Below are positions 7,007 to 16,154 of a stretch of DNA of 64,000 nt, in pieces; the stretch's first letter is position 1; every line of letters begins with the position of its first letter. This DNA is from Akkermansiaceae bacterium. Its GTDB lineage: Bacteria > Verrucomicrobiota > Verrucomicrobiia > Verrucomicrobiales > Akkermansiaceae. The DNA is taken from positions 1 to 64,000 of the forward strand of contig JAPKDJ010000010.1 in assembly GCA_026421245.1 (NCBI GenBank), read 5' to 3'. Below the pieces are notes generated by a model that worked only from the letters and a program-made list of their open reading frames with translations, did not search any database and was not told the origin of the DNA. The translations under genes were made by a program, and so were the position numbers.

Positions 7007-9706
7007 TTGAAATCTCTCCTCTCGTTTTTCACTTCTTCCATCGTCCTTTTTACCGCCTCCTCTGCGGCGGAACCCACTTCAGGAGAAAAGCTCTTTGCCC
7101 TGAAAGTAAAGCCTCTTTTCACCTCCCGCTGCCTCTCCTGCCATGGCGAAGAAGGGAAAAAAATCAAAGGCGGCTTCGACATGCGCACTCTCGAAGCCGT
7201 CCTCAAGGGCGGTGACGAATTTGAAGAGCAAGTTCTCTTCCCCGGCGATCCTTCAAAAAGCCACCTCTATCTCGTCACAACCCGCACCGTTGAGGACTAC
7301 GAAATGCCGCCCAAAGAAGCGGACAAGCTTTCCAGGGAAGAATCCTGGGTCATCCGCGACTGGATCAAAGCGGGCGCTCCCTGGCCCGATGACCAACGCG
7401 TCGAAGAGATTCAAAAAAACTACGCCGAAGGCGATCGCGTCGCCACCTCCAAAGCTCTTAACGAAGACTGGCAAAACCGCCGTTACGAGTTCGAAAAACT
7501 CTGGGCCTATCGCTCTCTCAAAAAATCATCCATCCCCGAAGGCACCCACCCCATCGACCATTTCATCAACCGCAGCCTCTCTGGAAAAAATCTCCCACCC
7601 GCTCCCGCCGCACACCCACGCGAACTCGCCCGGCGCCTCTCCTTCGGACTCACCGGTCTCCCTCCTTCACCCAAAGATCTAGCGCAATTCGAGATCGATT
7701 TCAAAAAATCAGCCTCCGAGGCCGTCACCCAATTCAGTCAACGCCTCATGGCCAGCCCGCACTACGGCGAACACTTCGCCCGCCATTGGCTCGATGTCTC
7801 CCGCTACGCCGACTCCGCCGGCTTCGCCAATGACTACTACCGACCCCACGCCTGGCGATACCGCGACTACGTCGTGCGCAGTTTCAACCAGGACAAGCCC
7901 TACCCCGACTTCGTCCGCGAGCAACTCGCCGGCGACGAGATGGACGAGCCCACTTCCGCGTCCCTCATCGCCACCGGCTTCCTCCGCATGGGACCATGGG
8001 AACAAACCACGATGTCCGTCTTTAAGGAAACCCGGCAGTTCTGGCTCGATGACGTCACCGACTCCGTCGGCCAAACCTTCCTCGCCCACGCCATGCAGTG
8101 CGCCAAGTGCCACGACCACAAATTCGATCCCATCCCCACCCGCGACTACTACCGCATGATGGCCGTCTTCTCGACCACCCAGTTCGCCGAGCACGACGTC
8201 ACCTTCCTCCCTTCCGAAAATCGAACCCACTTCAAATCCTCCCAAAAACTCCTCTCCGCAAAGATCAACAGCTACAAAAAGCAACAGACACAAATCAGGC
8301 AGAAGATAAAATCCAAGCGCAAAACGGAAACCGGGAAAGCCAAAGTCGGTGACAACGGACTCGATCCCGGCGACGAAGCCTCGAAAGCACGCCTCTCGAA
8401 AAATATGGAACGCCACGCCATCGAGGGCGACCGCACCAAGCCGTTCGCCCACGGCGTCTATACCGGAAAAACCATCCACCGCAACAATCTCAAAGGTCGC
8501 ATTCAACCTGCGGCCAACCCCTGGCATGGTCCCGAACAGATTGAAAAAGACGCCATCCTCACGGGCGGCAATGTTTACGCAATTGGCGATCCCGTCACCC
8601 CCGGAGCCCTTAGCGCCGCTGAATCTCTCGGCGGAATGAAACCCGTTAAATTTCCCGGAAACAAAGGGAAACGACGTCTCGCTCTCGCCAATTGGATTGT
8701 CGACGAAAAGAACCCGCTGACCGCCCGCGTCATCGTCAATCGCGTCTGGTCCTGGCACTTCGGCCAAGGCCTCGCTGGCAACCCTAACAACTTTGGCGGC
8801 ACCGGAGCGATTCCCACCCACCCCGAACTCTTAGACTTCCTCGCTCACTGGTTTATCAAAAACGCTTGGTCCATCAAAAAGCTCAACCAACTCATCACCT
8901 CTTCCGAAACCTACCAACGTAGCTCCCGCCACCCAGATCCCACTCTCTTCAAAAAGACCGACCCAGGCCAAAAACTCTACGCCATATTCATACCCCGACG
9001 CCTCACCGCCGAGGAACTCCGCGACGCCATGCTCGTTGCCAGTGGCGAGCTTAACCCCGAAATCGGAGGTCTCCCGGCCCGGCCCGACATCAATCTCGAG
9101 GTCGCCCGCCAACCTCTCCAGATCATGGGCGGCACCGCCTCCGTCTACGAACCCGACCCACTCCCAAAACAACGTAATCGACGCAGCCTTTACGCCGAAA
9201 AACTTCGCGGCCTTCGCGATCCCTTTTTCGAAACCTTCAACCAACCCGGCTCCACCAATTCCTGCGAAAGTCGCGAAATTTCCACCGTTGCCCCTCAAGC
9301 CCTCACCCTCATCAATGCTCAGGAAATGCAAGACCGGTCCCTCGCCTTTGCCCACCGTCTCATCCAAGAATCCAATAGCGATCCACAAACCATCACCCGC
9401 GCCTTCAACCTCGCCCTTGGCCGACCTCCTTCACCCGACGAGCTCAGCACCTGCCTCACCGCCTGGAAAAACGCCGCCGAAGAAGAATCAAAACTCCAAC
9501 CAAAGCCCTCCACCTTCCCCTCCCTCATCAAACGAACCATCCGCGCCGAAAAAACCGGACAACTCTACACCTTCGAAGAGCACCTCCCCGTCTTCAAAAC
9601 CTACCAACCCGACCTTCAACGGAGCGACACCGACGCCCGTACCCGCGCCCTCTCCCACCTCTGCCTCGTCATCTTCAACCTCAACGAGTTTTCATACTTG
9701 GACTAA
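7007..9706 (+). CDS. PSCyt1-DUF1549-DUF1553 (PSD1) exported cytochrome-like protein
   Basis: About 899 residues, exported by a Sec signal (MKSLLSFFTSSIVLFTASSAA). The PSCyt1 domain has CLSCH at residues 42-46. The DUF1549 (PSCyt2) domain includes 'RLSFGLTGLPPSP', 'HFARHWLDVSRYADS' and a second haem-like motif in 'CAKCHDHKFDP'. The C-terminal DUF1553 (PSD1) domain contains 'NPLTARVIVNRVWSWHFGQGL' (continuous in the protein) and ends near 'NLNEFSYLD'. Function is unproven; these proteins are thought to be periplasmic redox partners in polysaccharide breakdown. The open frame reaches back to a TTG at 6872, but residues before 7007 overlap the caspase remnant, so I chose the TTG that begins a good signal peptide. 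Four bases separate it from a DUF1501 gene, the usual partner. Confidence 0.85.
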   Translation: MKSLLSFFTSSIVLFTASSAAEPTSGEKLFALKVKPLFTSRCLSCHGEEGKKIKGGFDMRTLEAVLKGGDEFEEQVLFPGDPSKSHLYLVTTRTVEDYEMPPKEADKLSREESWVIRDWIKAGAPWPDDQRVEEIQKNYAEGDRVATSKALNEDWQNRRYEFEKLWAYRSLKKSSIPEGTHPIDHFINRSLSGKNLPPAPAAHPRELARRLSFGLTGLPPSPKDLAQFEIDFKKSASEAVTQFSQRLMASPHYGEHFARHWLDVSRYADSAGFANDYYRPHAWRYRDYVVRSFNQDKPYPDFVREQLAGDEMDEPTSASLIATGFLRMGPWEQTTMSVFKETRQFWLDDVTDSVGQTFLAHAMQCAKCHDHKFDPIPTRDYYRMMAVFSTTQFAEHDVTFLPSENRTHFKSSQKLLSAKINSYKKQQTQIRQKIKSKRKTETGKAKVGDNGLDPGDEASKARLSKNMERHAIEGDRTKPFAHGVYTGKTIHRNNLKGRIQPAANPWHGPEQIEKDAILTGGNVYAIGDPVTPGALSAAESLGGMKPVKFPGNKGKRRLALANWIVDEKNPLTARVIVNRVWSWHFGQGLAGNPNNFGGTGAIPTHPELLDFLAHWFIKNAWSIKKLNQLITSSETYQRSSRHPDPTLFKKTDPGQKLYAIFIPRRLTAEELRDAMLVASGELNPEIGGLPARPDINLEVARQPLQIMGGTASVYEPDPLPKQRNRRSLYAEKLRGLRDPFFETFNQPGSTNSCESREISTVAPQALTLINAQEMQDRSLAFAHRLIQESNSDPQTITRAFNLALGRPPSPDELSTCLTAWKNAAEEESKLQPKPSTFPSLIKRTIRAEKTGQLYTFEEHLPVFKTYQPDLQRSDTDARTRALSHLCLVIFNLNEFSYLD

Positions 9707-9710
9707 AACC

Positions 9711-11096
9711 ATGGCTCATCATTTTAATGCAGAACCCACCCGACGCGAAGCCCTCTACGGGCTCGGTGCGGGGCTTGGTTCGGTCGCCTTCTCTTCCCTC
9801 CTACAAGCCGCCGGAGCCAAAACCATTCATCATCCTGCTAAAGCAAAGCGCTGTATTTTCCTCATGATGGAAGGCGGCCCGTCCCACATCGACACCTTCG
9901 ACCCCAAACCTGAACTCACAAAGCGACATCTTCAAAAGTTCTCTCGCAAAGGCGAGATGGAGAGCGCGATGTCATCTGGCGAGCGTTACTTCGTCAAAAG
10001 TCCCTTCGAATTTGAAAAAGCCGGCCAAAGTGGAGCCGACATTTCCTCAGAATGGGTTCATCTCAAAAAGCAGGTCGATGACATTTGCTTCTATCGCGGT
10101 GCCCAAGTCGACTCCGTCAACCACCCCACCGCCTGCTACCAACTCAACACCGGTAACCGCTTCGGAGGCGATCCCGGCGTAGGAGCTTGGGTCACTTACG
10201 GACTCGGCACTGAAAACGAAAACCTCCCGGGCTTCGTCGTCCTTCCCCGGACCGCTTACCCGCAGGGCGGAGCCGGCAATTGGGCAAACGGCTTCCTCCC
10301 CGCCGACTTCCAAGGCACCCCGCTCCGCCCGGAAGGCAGCCCCATCCTTGACCTAAATCCTCCCGCCGGAATCTCCCGTCAAAGACAGCGCCAAAACCTC
10401 GACCTCCTCGCCAAGCTCAACCAAGGGCATCTCACCTCCCACCCCGACCGAAACGAGCTCAGCGCCCGCATGGCCTCTTACGAACTTTCCTATCGCATGC
10501 AGATGGAGGTTCCCGAAATTCTCGACCTCAAGGGCGAAAAAGAATCCACCCTCGAAGCCTATGGCGTAGGCAAAAAAGACACAGATGCCTTCGGACGCAA
10601 ATGCCTCCTCGCTCGACGTCTCGTTGAGAAGGGCGTCCGCTTCGTGCAAGCCTACGCCGGTAACTGGGACAGCCACGACTACATCCAGCGCGCGCACGGC
10701 TCCCTCATTCGCTCCGTCGACAAGCCCATCGCAGCCCTTCTTCAGGACCTCAAGTCACGCGGTATGCTCGACGACACCCTCGTCGTTTGGTGTGGAGAAT
10801 TTGGGCGCACACCCGACAACGGAATGCGCGGCGGAGTTAGCTACGGCCGCGACCACAATGCCAAAGCCATGTCAATGTGGTTCGCTGGAGGCGGAACCAA
10901 AACCGGCCACACCATCGGAGCCACCGACGACATCGGCGCCGAAGCCGTCGACTGCGTCCACCACATCCGTGACGTCCACTGCACCATCCTCCACCTCCTC
11001 GGCCTTGATGACAACAAGCTCACCTACTACCACGCCGGCCGCCACAAACAGCTCTCCCAATTCGGAGGAGAAGTGATCAAGCAACTGATCGGCTAA
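9711..11096 (+). CDS. DUF1501 Tat-exported protein
   Basis: A 461-residue DUF1501 protein, a family with an alkaline-phosphatase/sulfatase-like fold. The N-terminus 'TRREALYGLGAGLGSVAFSSLL' is a twin-arginine signal, so it is exported folded. Family marks are 'CIFLMMEGGPSHIDTFDPKP', 'YELSYRMQMEVPEI', 'ARRLVEKGVRFVQ', 'VVWCGEFGRTPDNG' and the end '[10 protein letters not shown]'. The catalytic role is unknown; it nearly always sits beside a PSD1 gene, as here, where it starts four bases after the PSD1 stop. The same frame is open back to 9036 but that part is antisense-like noise inside the PSD1 gene. It is convergent with the sulfatase at 11167. Confidence 0.87.
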   Translation: MAHHFNAEPTRREALYGLGAGLGSVAFSSLLQAAGAKTIHHPAKAKRCIFLMMEGGPSHIDTFDPKPELTKRHLQKFSRKGEMESAMSSGERYFVKSPFEFEKAGQSGADISSEWVHLKKQVDDICFYRGAQVDSVNHPTACYQLNTGNRFGGDPGVGAWVTYGLGTENENLPGFVVLPRTAYPQGGAGNWANGFLPADFQGTPLRPEGSPILDLNPPAGISRQRQRQNLDLLAKLNQGHLTSHPDRNELSARMASYELSYRMQMEVPEILDLKGEKESTLEAYGVGKKDTDAFGRKCLLARRLVEKGVRFVQAYAGNWDSHDYIQRAHGSLIRSVDKPIAALLQDLKSRGMLDDTLVVWCGEFGRTPDNGMRGGVSYGRDHNAKAMSMWFAGGGTKTGHTIGATDDIGAEAVDCVHHIRDVHCTILHLLGLDDNKLTYYHAGRHKQLSQFGGEVIKQLIG

Positions 11097-11166
11097 CTCC
11101 CAACCCCAACGGGGCGAGCGAGCCCAGGCTCCCTTCGCAAATCAAACTCACCCGCAGGCAACCACC

Positions 11167-12510
11167 TCACTCCGGTTTCCACCAGGCATCCAGCGCCTTG
11201 GTCAACTCGGCCACCTTCTCCAGCTTCGCTTCCGCGAGGTTCGTCTTCTCAAAAGGATCCTCTTTCACGTTGTAGAGTTCCGTCTTCCCTTCGGGATTAT
11301 CCGGGTGCGCAGCTGACTTCCCCCCATAGGGTAATCCATAGTTCTCCTGATCATGAACTAGGAGCTTCCAGTCACCCTTCACCAGAAAGCGGGTCTCCAT
11401 GTTCACGGTGCGATCATTCACATCAAATATGTCGTGATTCCCATCGAAACCAAAAACGATATCCCGTTTGATCAGAGCTTCGGTATCCCGGAGGTCAATT
11501 CCAGTCATCGGCGCAGGCACATCCACTCCCACTGCTTTCAGAATCGTGGGCGCGATATCGATGGAAGAAACCAAGGTGTCCTTGTCCATCTTCGGCACAA
11601 CCTTACCCGGCCACTTGATCATGAGGGGCGTACGAATTCCCATTTCATAAGGAGCCTGCTTTGAAAGCGGAGCATAACGACCCGAGTCGGCCGATTGGAT
11701 CCAACCATTATCCGTCACGTAAATAATGATAGTATTCTCAGCCACTCCTCGCGTCTCCAGTTCCTGAAAAAGCTCACCACAGGTCTGATCGAACCACTCC
11801 ACCATCGCGTAGTATCGGGCCACAAACTTGTTTGGCTCCTTGGCGAGATACTTGTCATAAAGTTCCTGCGGAGGATTGTGCGGAGTATGGGGAAGGAATG
11901 GCGCATGCCAAATGAAGAAGGGCTTCTTGTCCTTCGATGCTTCATCAAGAAACTTCTGGATCGGCTTGATACCAGTCCTCGAAATCTTGAGCCCCACGTC
12001 CCCGTGCCGTCCGCCTTTCGCCGGATCGGCATGAGTCATGGCGTGAGTAAATCCGTGTCGCTGGGGTTTCCCTTCCCACCATTTCCCAGTCTGCAAGGTC
12101 AGGTATCCCGCCTTGGTCAAAAGGCGGGCAAGGCCGTCGTTCTTCTCAAAGCCCGCGTAGATTTGCTCATGCTTTTGAGCTCCTTCGCTATCGGTCCGCC
12201 TCCAGTATTTCTTATTGGCCTCCCCTTTTACTCTCAAATCATTTCCCGTGATTCCGTGAACCGGAGTGTGTAGCCCGCTGAAAATTGACGCCAATGACGG
12301 ACGGCACAAAGGCGAGGTCACATACCCACGGGTATAGGTCAGCGATTCCTTGCTAAACTTGTCGAGAACCGGGGTCTCGATGACCTTGTGACCCATAAAC
12401 GAGTAGTCCGTCCACGACTGATCGTCGGAAAGAATCAGCACAACATTCGGACGATCCTCCGCCATCGCAGGCAGACAGAAAACAGCGAGAAGAGACAAGA
12501 ACCGTTTCAT
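11167..12510 (-). CDS. secreted sulfatase (arylsulfatase superfamily)
   Basis: About 447 residues with a signal peptide (MKRFLSLLAVFCLPAMA). 'RPNVVLILSDDQSWTD' supplies the metal-binding Asp pair. The modification site reads C69-R-P-S-L73 within 'SPLCRPSLASIFSGL', a known S1 sulfatase variant of the usual C-x-P-S-R; Cys69 would become formylglycine. 'LQTGKWWEGKP' gives a catalytic Lys region and 'YVTDNGW' the second Asp-Asn metal pair. The C-terminus 'TELYNVKEDPFEKTNLAE' is standard. It probably removes sulfate from a marine polysaccharide. I chose the ATG at 12510 and not the frame start at 12531 because only it begins the signal peptide. An anaerobic or FGE-type maturase is not in the window. 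Confidence 0.88.
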   Translation of the reverse strand: MKRFLSLLAVFCLPAMAEDRPNVVLILSDDQSWTDYSFMGHKVIETPVLDKFSKESLTYTRGYVTSPLCRPSLASIFSGLHTPVHGITGNDLRVKGEANKKYWRRTDSEGAQKHEQIYAGFEKNDGLARLLTKAGYLTLQTGKWWEGKPQRHGFTHAMTHADPAKGGRHGDVGLKISRTGIKPIQKFLDEASKDKKPFFIWHAPFLPHTPHNPPQELYDKYLAKEPNKFVARYYAMVEWFDQTCGELFQELETRGVAENTIIIYVTDNGWIQSADSGRYAPLSKQAPYEMGIRTPLMIKWPGKVVPKMDKDTLVSSIDIAPTILKAVGVDVPAPMTGIDLRDTEALIKRDIVFGFDGNHDIFDVNDRTVNMETRFLVKGDWKLLVHDQENYGLPYGGKSAAHPDNPEGKTELYNVKEDPFEKTNLAEAKLEKVAELTKALDAWWKPE

Positions 12511-12559
12511 TCTCAGGAAACCTAACCTCAAGATTCACTTTGAAAAGATGAATGTCCGA

Positions 12560-14290
12560 TCAGCTCGTTTTCCCGCGGAGTTTATGGCGGACAAGATCCG
12601 AGGTCAGGTCCCCAAGAAACACGAGACCCGCGCCGAGACCTACCCAGAGCAACATTTCATCGTAGAAAAAGGACACCTTGGCATCGGAAATTAAAAATCC
12701 CAGGGACGACACTCCCAACATTCCGAGCACCGTCGCTTCACGGATACACGACTCCCATCGATAAAAGAGAAACAGGACCAGCCTGTTAAACCCAACCGGC
12801 AGCAGCGCCCCGACAAAAGCGGAGGACCGCGATCCACCCTGCGCCAAGATCACCGAACTCGCCTGACTTGAGGTATTGTCGATCACCTCCGCCCCCAAAC
12901 GCAACAAGATCCCGGCATTGTGAATCGCAAGAGCAAAGATCAACGCCCAGACTGTCGGGCCAAATACTCGCAGCAGCAAAAAGGCGAGAATGTATTCCGG
13001 CATGGCCCGGGCCAACATCGACCCGCCCCGCAGCAGCAGCGCCAGCAATTCCCGATGGCGCGAATTCCCTTCCCGAACGCCCCTTGGCGATGACGACACC
13101 AAGGTGCGGGCCGCAAACCGAACTCCAACCAATGCCACAATGCCCGCTAGGAGAATCGCGGCCGTCCCCAAATGGAACGTCCGCCAAACAGCCTTTGTCC
13201 CACCGTCTGACATTTTCTCCTCAAACCATGGTCCAAACTCTCCCCAATCTCCGTCAGCTTCCCGAACTGGAAATGGCACAATTTCATCAGTGAATCGATC
13301 AAGGTTCCGCATGCGTTGTTCCCAACTCACTCCTGCCCCCCACTTGTCCTCGACCAACCACCCTGCCGTGACTCCAAAGAGAAGAAGAACGACAGACGCC
13401 CTTAAAAACCAGGAGCGTCCCCGGGCTTTCCACAAACTAGCAAGGCTGCAATCTCCTTCCATGACTCTCCGCGCAGCAACGCCATTCATCAACTGAGATC
13501 TCACTTTGGCTCCCCACCATTCAAAAAACACCACAAGAACCAGCAAGGCATAGAGGTAGGTCCAGATCTCACGATAATGACCATCTTCATACGCCGTCTT
13601 GATCTCGTATCCCAAAGTCGGAATCCCCACAAACCCCAACACCGCCGAGGATCGAATGGCACACTCCAATCGATACAGAGCATAGGTTGCCAGGTCAGGA
13701 AGCGCGCTCGTAACCACTCCGGCAAAAAAGGCCGTAAAGCCCCCGCCACCGGAGACCCGGATCACTTCGGCTGCCGAGCTTTCTCCTTCATCAAGAAGCT
13801 CGGAAAATACCTTCGCCAAGGTTCCTCCATACGGAAGTGCCATTGCAAAAACCGCCGCCAGCGGAGACGTTCCTATTGCAGAAAGAAATAGCAGTGCCCA
13901 CATGAGTTCGTGTACCGACCGCACCGCAGTAGCGAGAAGGCGAACCCCGATCCGGAGGACTTGCAAGAATAGGTTGGGCCGGGACCACCAGGCCCTCGAT
14001 CCCAAAACCCCTCCCACGATTCCGATCACGAGCGCCAGGCTCATCGCCACCAAAGCGTATCGAACCGTGAGCCAAAGCGCTTTCCCAAGCTTCTCAAAAA
14101 AGGAAACCTCGCCGCTCTGCATTTCAGGATCTTCAAAATTGACCGCCGGTTGGAAGGCGGCCTTGAAAAAGTCACCTGCCACGGTCCTCCCTCCCTCATT
14201 AGGAACTAGCTCTCCGGGGCGGGCCTCCAGCACCCAAAGGCCCATAAAAAAGAGCAAAACGCCCCCGAGAAAAAACCAGCGCCTCCTCAT
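12560..14290 (-). CDS. double-domain ABC transporter permease, PhnE/PtxC-like
   Basis: A 576-residue inner-membrane permease containing two consecutive copies of the phosphonate-type permease domain. The first copy (about residues 70-270) has 'AVRSVHELMWALLFLSAIG' and 'CAIRSSAVLGFVGIPTLGYEI'; the second (about 360-570) has 'LARAMPEYILAFLLLRVFG' and 'SCIREATVLGMLGVSSLGFLI'. In most PhnE systems two separate chains form the pore, so this fusion would supply both halves. It starts at an ATG inside the stop of the ATPase gene (TGATG), so the two are translationally coupled. Together with the upstream ATPase and lipoprotein it forms an importer for a small oxyanion such as phosphonate, phosphite or selenate. 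Confidence 0.87.
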   Translation of the reverse strand: MRRRWFFLGGVLLFFMGLWVLEARPGELVPNEGGRTVAGDFFKAAFQPAVNFEDPEMQSGEVSFFEKLGKALWLTVRYALVAMSLALVIGIVGGVLGSRAWWSRPNLFLQVLRIGVRLLATAVRSVHELMWALLFLSAIGTSPLAAVFAMALPYGGTLAKVFSELLDEGESSAAEVIRVSGGGGFTAFFAGVVTSALPDLATYALYRLECAIRSSAVLGFVGIPTLGYEIKTAYEDGHYREIWTYLYALLVLVVFFEWWGAKVRSQLMNGVAARRVMEGDCSLASLWKARGRSWFLRASVVLLLFGVTAGWLVEDKWGAGVSWEQRMRNLDRFTDEIVPFPVREADGDWGEFGPWFEEKMSDGGTKAVWRTFHLGTAAILLAGIVALVGVRFAARTLVSSSPRGVREGNSRHRELLALLLRGGSMLARAMPEYILAFLLLRVFGPTVWALIFALAIHNAGILLRLGAEVIDNTSSQASSVILAQGGSRSSAFVGALLPVGFNRLVLFLFYRWESCIREATVLGMLGVSSLGFLISDAKVSFFYDEMLLWVGLGAGLVFLGDLTSDLVRHKLRGKTS

Positions 14291-15021
14291 CAATCCAGGC
14301 GGTAAAGTTCTTCCACTCCTATGTCATCAGGTCGACCATCCAGAACAATCCGGCCTTCCCGCATCCCGATGACCCGATCGAAAAAACGTCGCGCAAGCCC
14401 CACATCGTGCAGGCTCATCACGAGAGTCTTTTTTTCTTCACGCGCGAGATTCGTCAGTAATTCGACCAAACTTTTAGCCCGCTCCGGATCGACCGCACTG
14501 ACTGGCTCATCCGCCAGAATTATCTGCGGATCTTGATACAAAGCCCGGGCGATCGCGACGCGTTGCCGCTGCCCCCCCGAGAGATGATCCACCCGAGTGA
14601 AAATCTTTTCTTTAATCCCCACCCGTTTCAGCAAAGCTGCAATCTCCTCTTTCTCACCTTTCCCCATAACTAGGAGGCTTTTTAGCAACCCCGCCAGCCC
14701 TTTCCGTGCCGCTCGTCCGCAAGCCACATTCTGATTCACGCGAAGGTTCGGAACCAGGCCCAGATCCTGGGGCACCCAGGCAATCGACGATCGAACCTGC
14801 TTTAAGTTTTTCCCGGAAAGCTCGCCGAGATTTTTTCCATCAAGCAACACCGCGCCGCTCGTCGCTGCCAGACGGCCATTCATCAGACCCAGCAAGCTCG
14901 ACTTCCCCGCACCACTCGGGCCGATGAGACAAACTTGCTCCCCCGGCTGAATGGATAGATCAATGGCTTCAAGTGCCTTGATCCCGCCGTAGGCGAGCCC
15001 TGCTGACTGGAATTCTAACAT
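14290..15021 (-). CDS. phnC: ABC transporter ATP-binding protein, PhnC-like
   Basis: A 243-residue cytoplasmic ATPase. Walker A 'GPSGAGKSS', a Q-loop in 'AWVPQDLGLVPNLRV', the signature 'LSGGQRQRVAIARAL', Walker B 'IILADEPVSAVDP' and the H-loop 'LVMSLHDVGLA' are all present. 'LVPNLRVNQNVACGR' matches the PhnC subgroup. The open frame allows a start at 15045, but homology begins at MLEFQSAGLAYG (ATG at 15021). The stop TGA overlaps the permease ATG. It powers import by the double-domain permease downstream and pairs with the binding lipoprotein upstream, from which it is separated by about 63 bases. The substrate cannot be told from this subunit. Confidence 0.9.
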   Translation of the reverse strand: MLEFQSAGLAYGGIKALEAIDLSIQPGEQVCLIGPSGAGKSSLLGLMNGRLAATSGAVLLDGKNLGELSGKNLKQVRSSIAWVPQDLGLVPNLRVNQNVACGRAARKGLAGLLKSLLVMGKGEKEEIAALLKRVGIKEKIFTRVDHLSGGQRQRVAIARALYQDPQIILADEPVSAVDPERAKSLVELLTNLAREEKKTLVMSLHDVGLARRFFDRVIGMREGRIVLDGRPDDIGVEELYRLD

Positions 15022-15084
15022 TAAAAAGAACCGTGGTTTCACCAAAAGAATTCCGCCAATGATTAATGATACGATTGATGCAAC

Positions 15085-16041
15085 CTAGCGCATCAAACCC
15101 ACTTCTTTGGCAACCTCGTAAATGCCCTCGAACTCTTCATTCTTGGCGGAAATGAGATTATCCCGGTTAAAGGCCTTCAAAACATCTTTGTCCGTGCAGC
15201 CCACGAGGACCTTCTGGAGCTTATCAATGAATCCTTCGCCAAACATCTCCTCAAGAGCAGGATGTCCGGTCAGATTGTAATCCGCATAGTAGGGAGTCTC
15301 CCAAATGATGGGGGCGTCCTCGGCCTTGATCTCGCCATCCGCGATCATGGAATCATACTTCTTGTAGCTCAGGGCACCCACTTGCACCGAACCACCAGCA
15401 ACCGCACGCGCAGTCGCATCGTGGCCCCCTGTCGCCTGGAATTGAACCGGATTAGTAAAGAACTCATCTGGTGTCACACTGGTTTCCTGCATGATGAAGT
15501 ATGTCGGCATGAGGCGCCCGGAGGTGGAGCTTTTCGAACCAAAGGTGAAAGTCATGTCCTTGATCGCGGCCGGAAACTCATCGGACTTGGTAAGTCCGGT
15601 GGATTTATGAGCAATAAAGTAACTCTTATACTTCGGGTCGACATCTCCCTGGGCAATCGCGCGGGAACCGGGCACTGCCTTACGAGCCTGAACTCCGGTC
15701 AGACCACCAAACCAAACCAGGTGGACTTCGCCATTTTTAAAGCGCTCAACAGCAGCAGAGTAGTCGGCAGAGATCGAAAATTCAGCATCGATCTCGAGCT
15801 CCGTCTTGAGATATTCCTGCAAAGCTTTGAACTTCTCATCCTGATCAGAAACCTTTTCATCAGGAATCGCCGTAATCACGAGAGACTTCCCTGCCGAACC
15901 TTTGTCGCCTCCGGCATCAGCTTCCTTTTTCTTGTCTCCACAGCTGGAGAGAGTAAATGCCGTAGCGGCAATCGCGACGCTGCCGAGGCAGCCCTTCATC
16001 GTCTGAGAGATCGACCGATCTCCCGATTTCAACAATTTCAT
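15085..16041 (-). CDS. substrate-binding lipoprotein of a phosphonate/phosphite or putative selenate ABC transporter
   Basis: A 318-residue binding protein of the PhnD type. A lipobox LSSC places the lipidated cysteine at residue 34, followed by a charged linker 'GDKKKEADAGG'. The mature part begins 'LVITAIPDE' and contains 'GEVHLVWFGGLTGVQARKA', 'SRAIAQGDVDPKYKSYFIA' and 'GSKSSTSGRLMPTYF'. The WFGGLTGVQAR element is what I recall of the 'putative selenate' clade (TIGR04553) within the PhnD superfamily, so selenate or selenite is a real alternative to phosphonate; no selD or phosphonate-degrading gene is visible. An ATG at 15999 would give a more usual lipoprotein leader. It is first in the operon, upstream of the ATPase and permease. 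Confidence 0.85.
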   Translation of the reverse strand: MKLLKSGDRSISQTMKGCLGSVAIAATAFTLSSCGDKKKEADAGGDKGSAGKSLVITAIPDEKVSDQDEKFKALQEYLKTELEIDAEFSISADYSAAVERFKNGEVHLVWFGGLTGVQARKAVPGSRAIAQGDVDPKYKSYFIAHKSTGLTKSDEFPAAIKDMTFTFGSKSSTSGRLMPTYFIMQETSVTPDEFFTNPVQFQATGGHDATARAVAGGSVQVGALSYKKYDSMIADGEIKAEDAPIIWETPYYADYNLTGHPALEEMFGEGFIDKLQKVLVGCTDKDVLKAFNRDNLISAKNEEFEGIYEVAKEVGLMR

Positions 16042-16154
16042 TGGTAATATAAGTGTCCCGTGGCCGTCTTACTAAGCCCCGACACCAATACCGTTCACTC
16101 ATGTGGATGGTTGTGCAAGCGAGATTTTTAGATCTCCCACCTCACCATCCCCCT

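Noticed and set aside
7709-8821. 370-codon minus-strand open frame
   Set aside because: It lies antisense within the PSD1 gene, whose DUF1549/DUF1553 motifs cover the region; the translation is a shadow rich in Gly and Val.
9036-9710. 225-codon extension upstream of the DUF1501 start
   Set aside because: Pro/Ser-rich translation overlapping the end of the PSD1 gene; the Tat leader begins properly at 9711.
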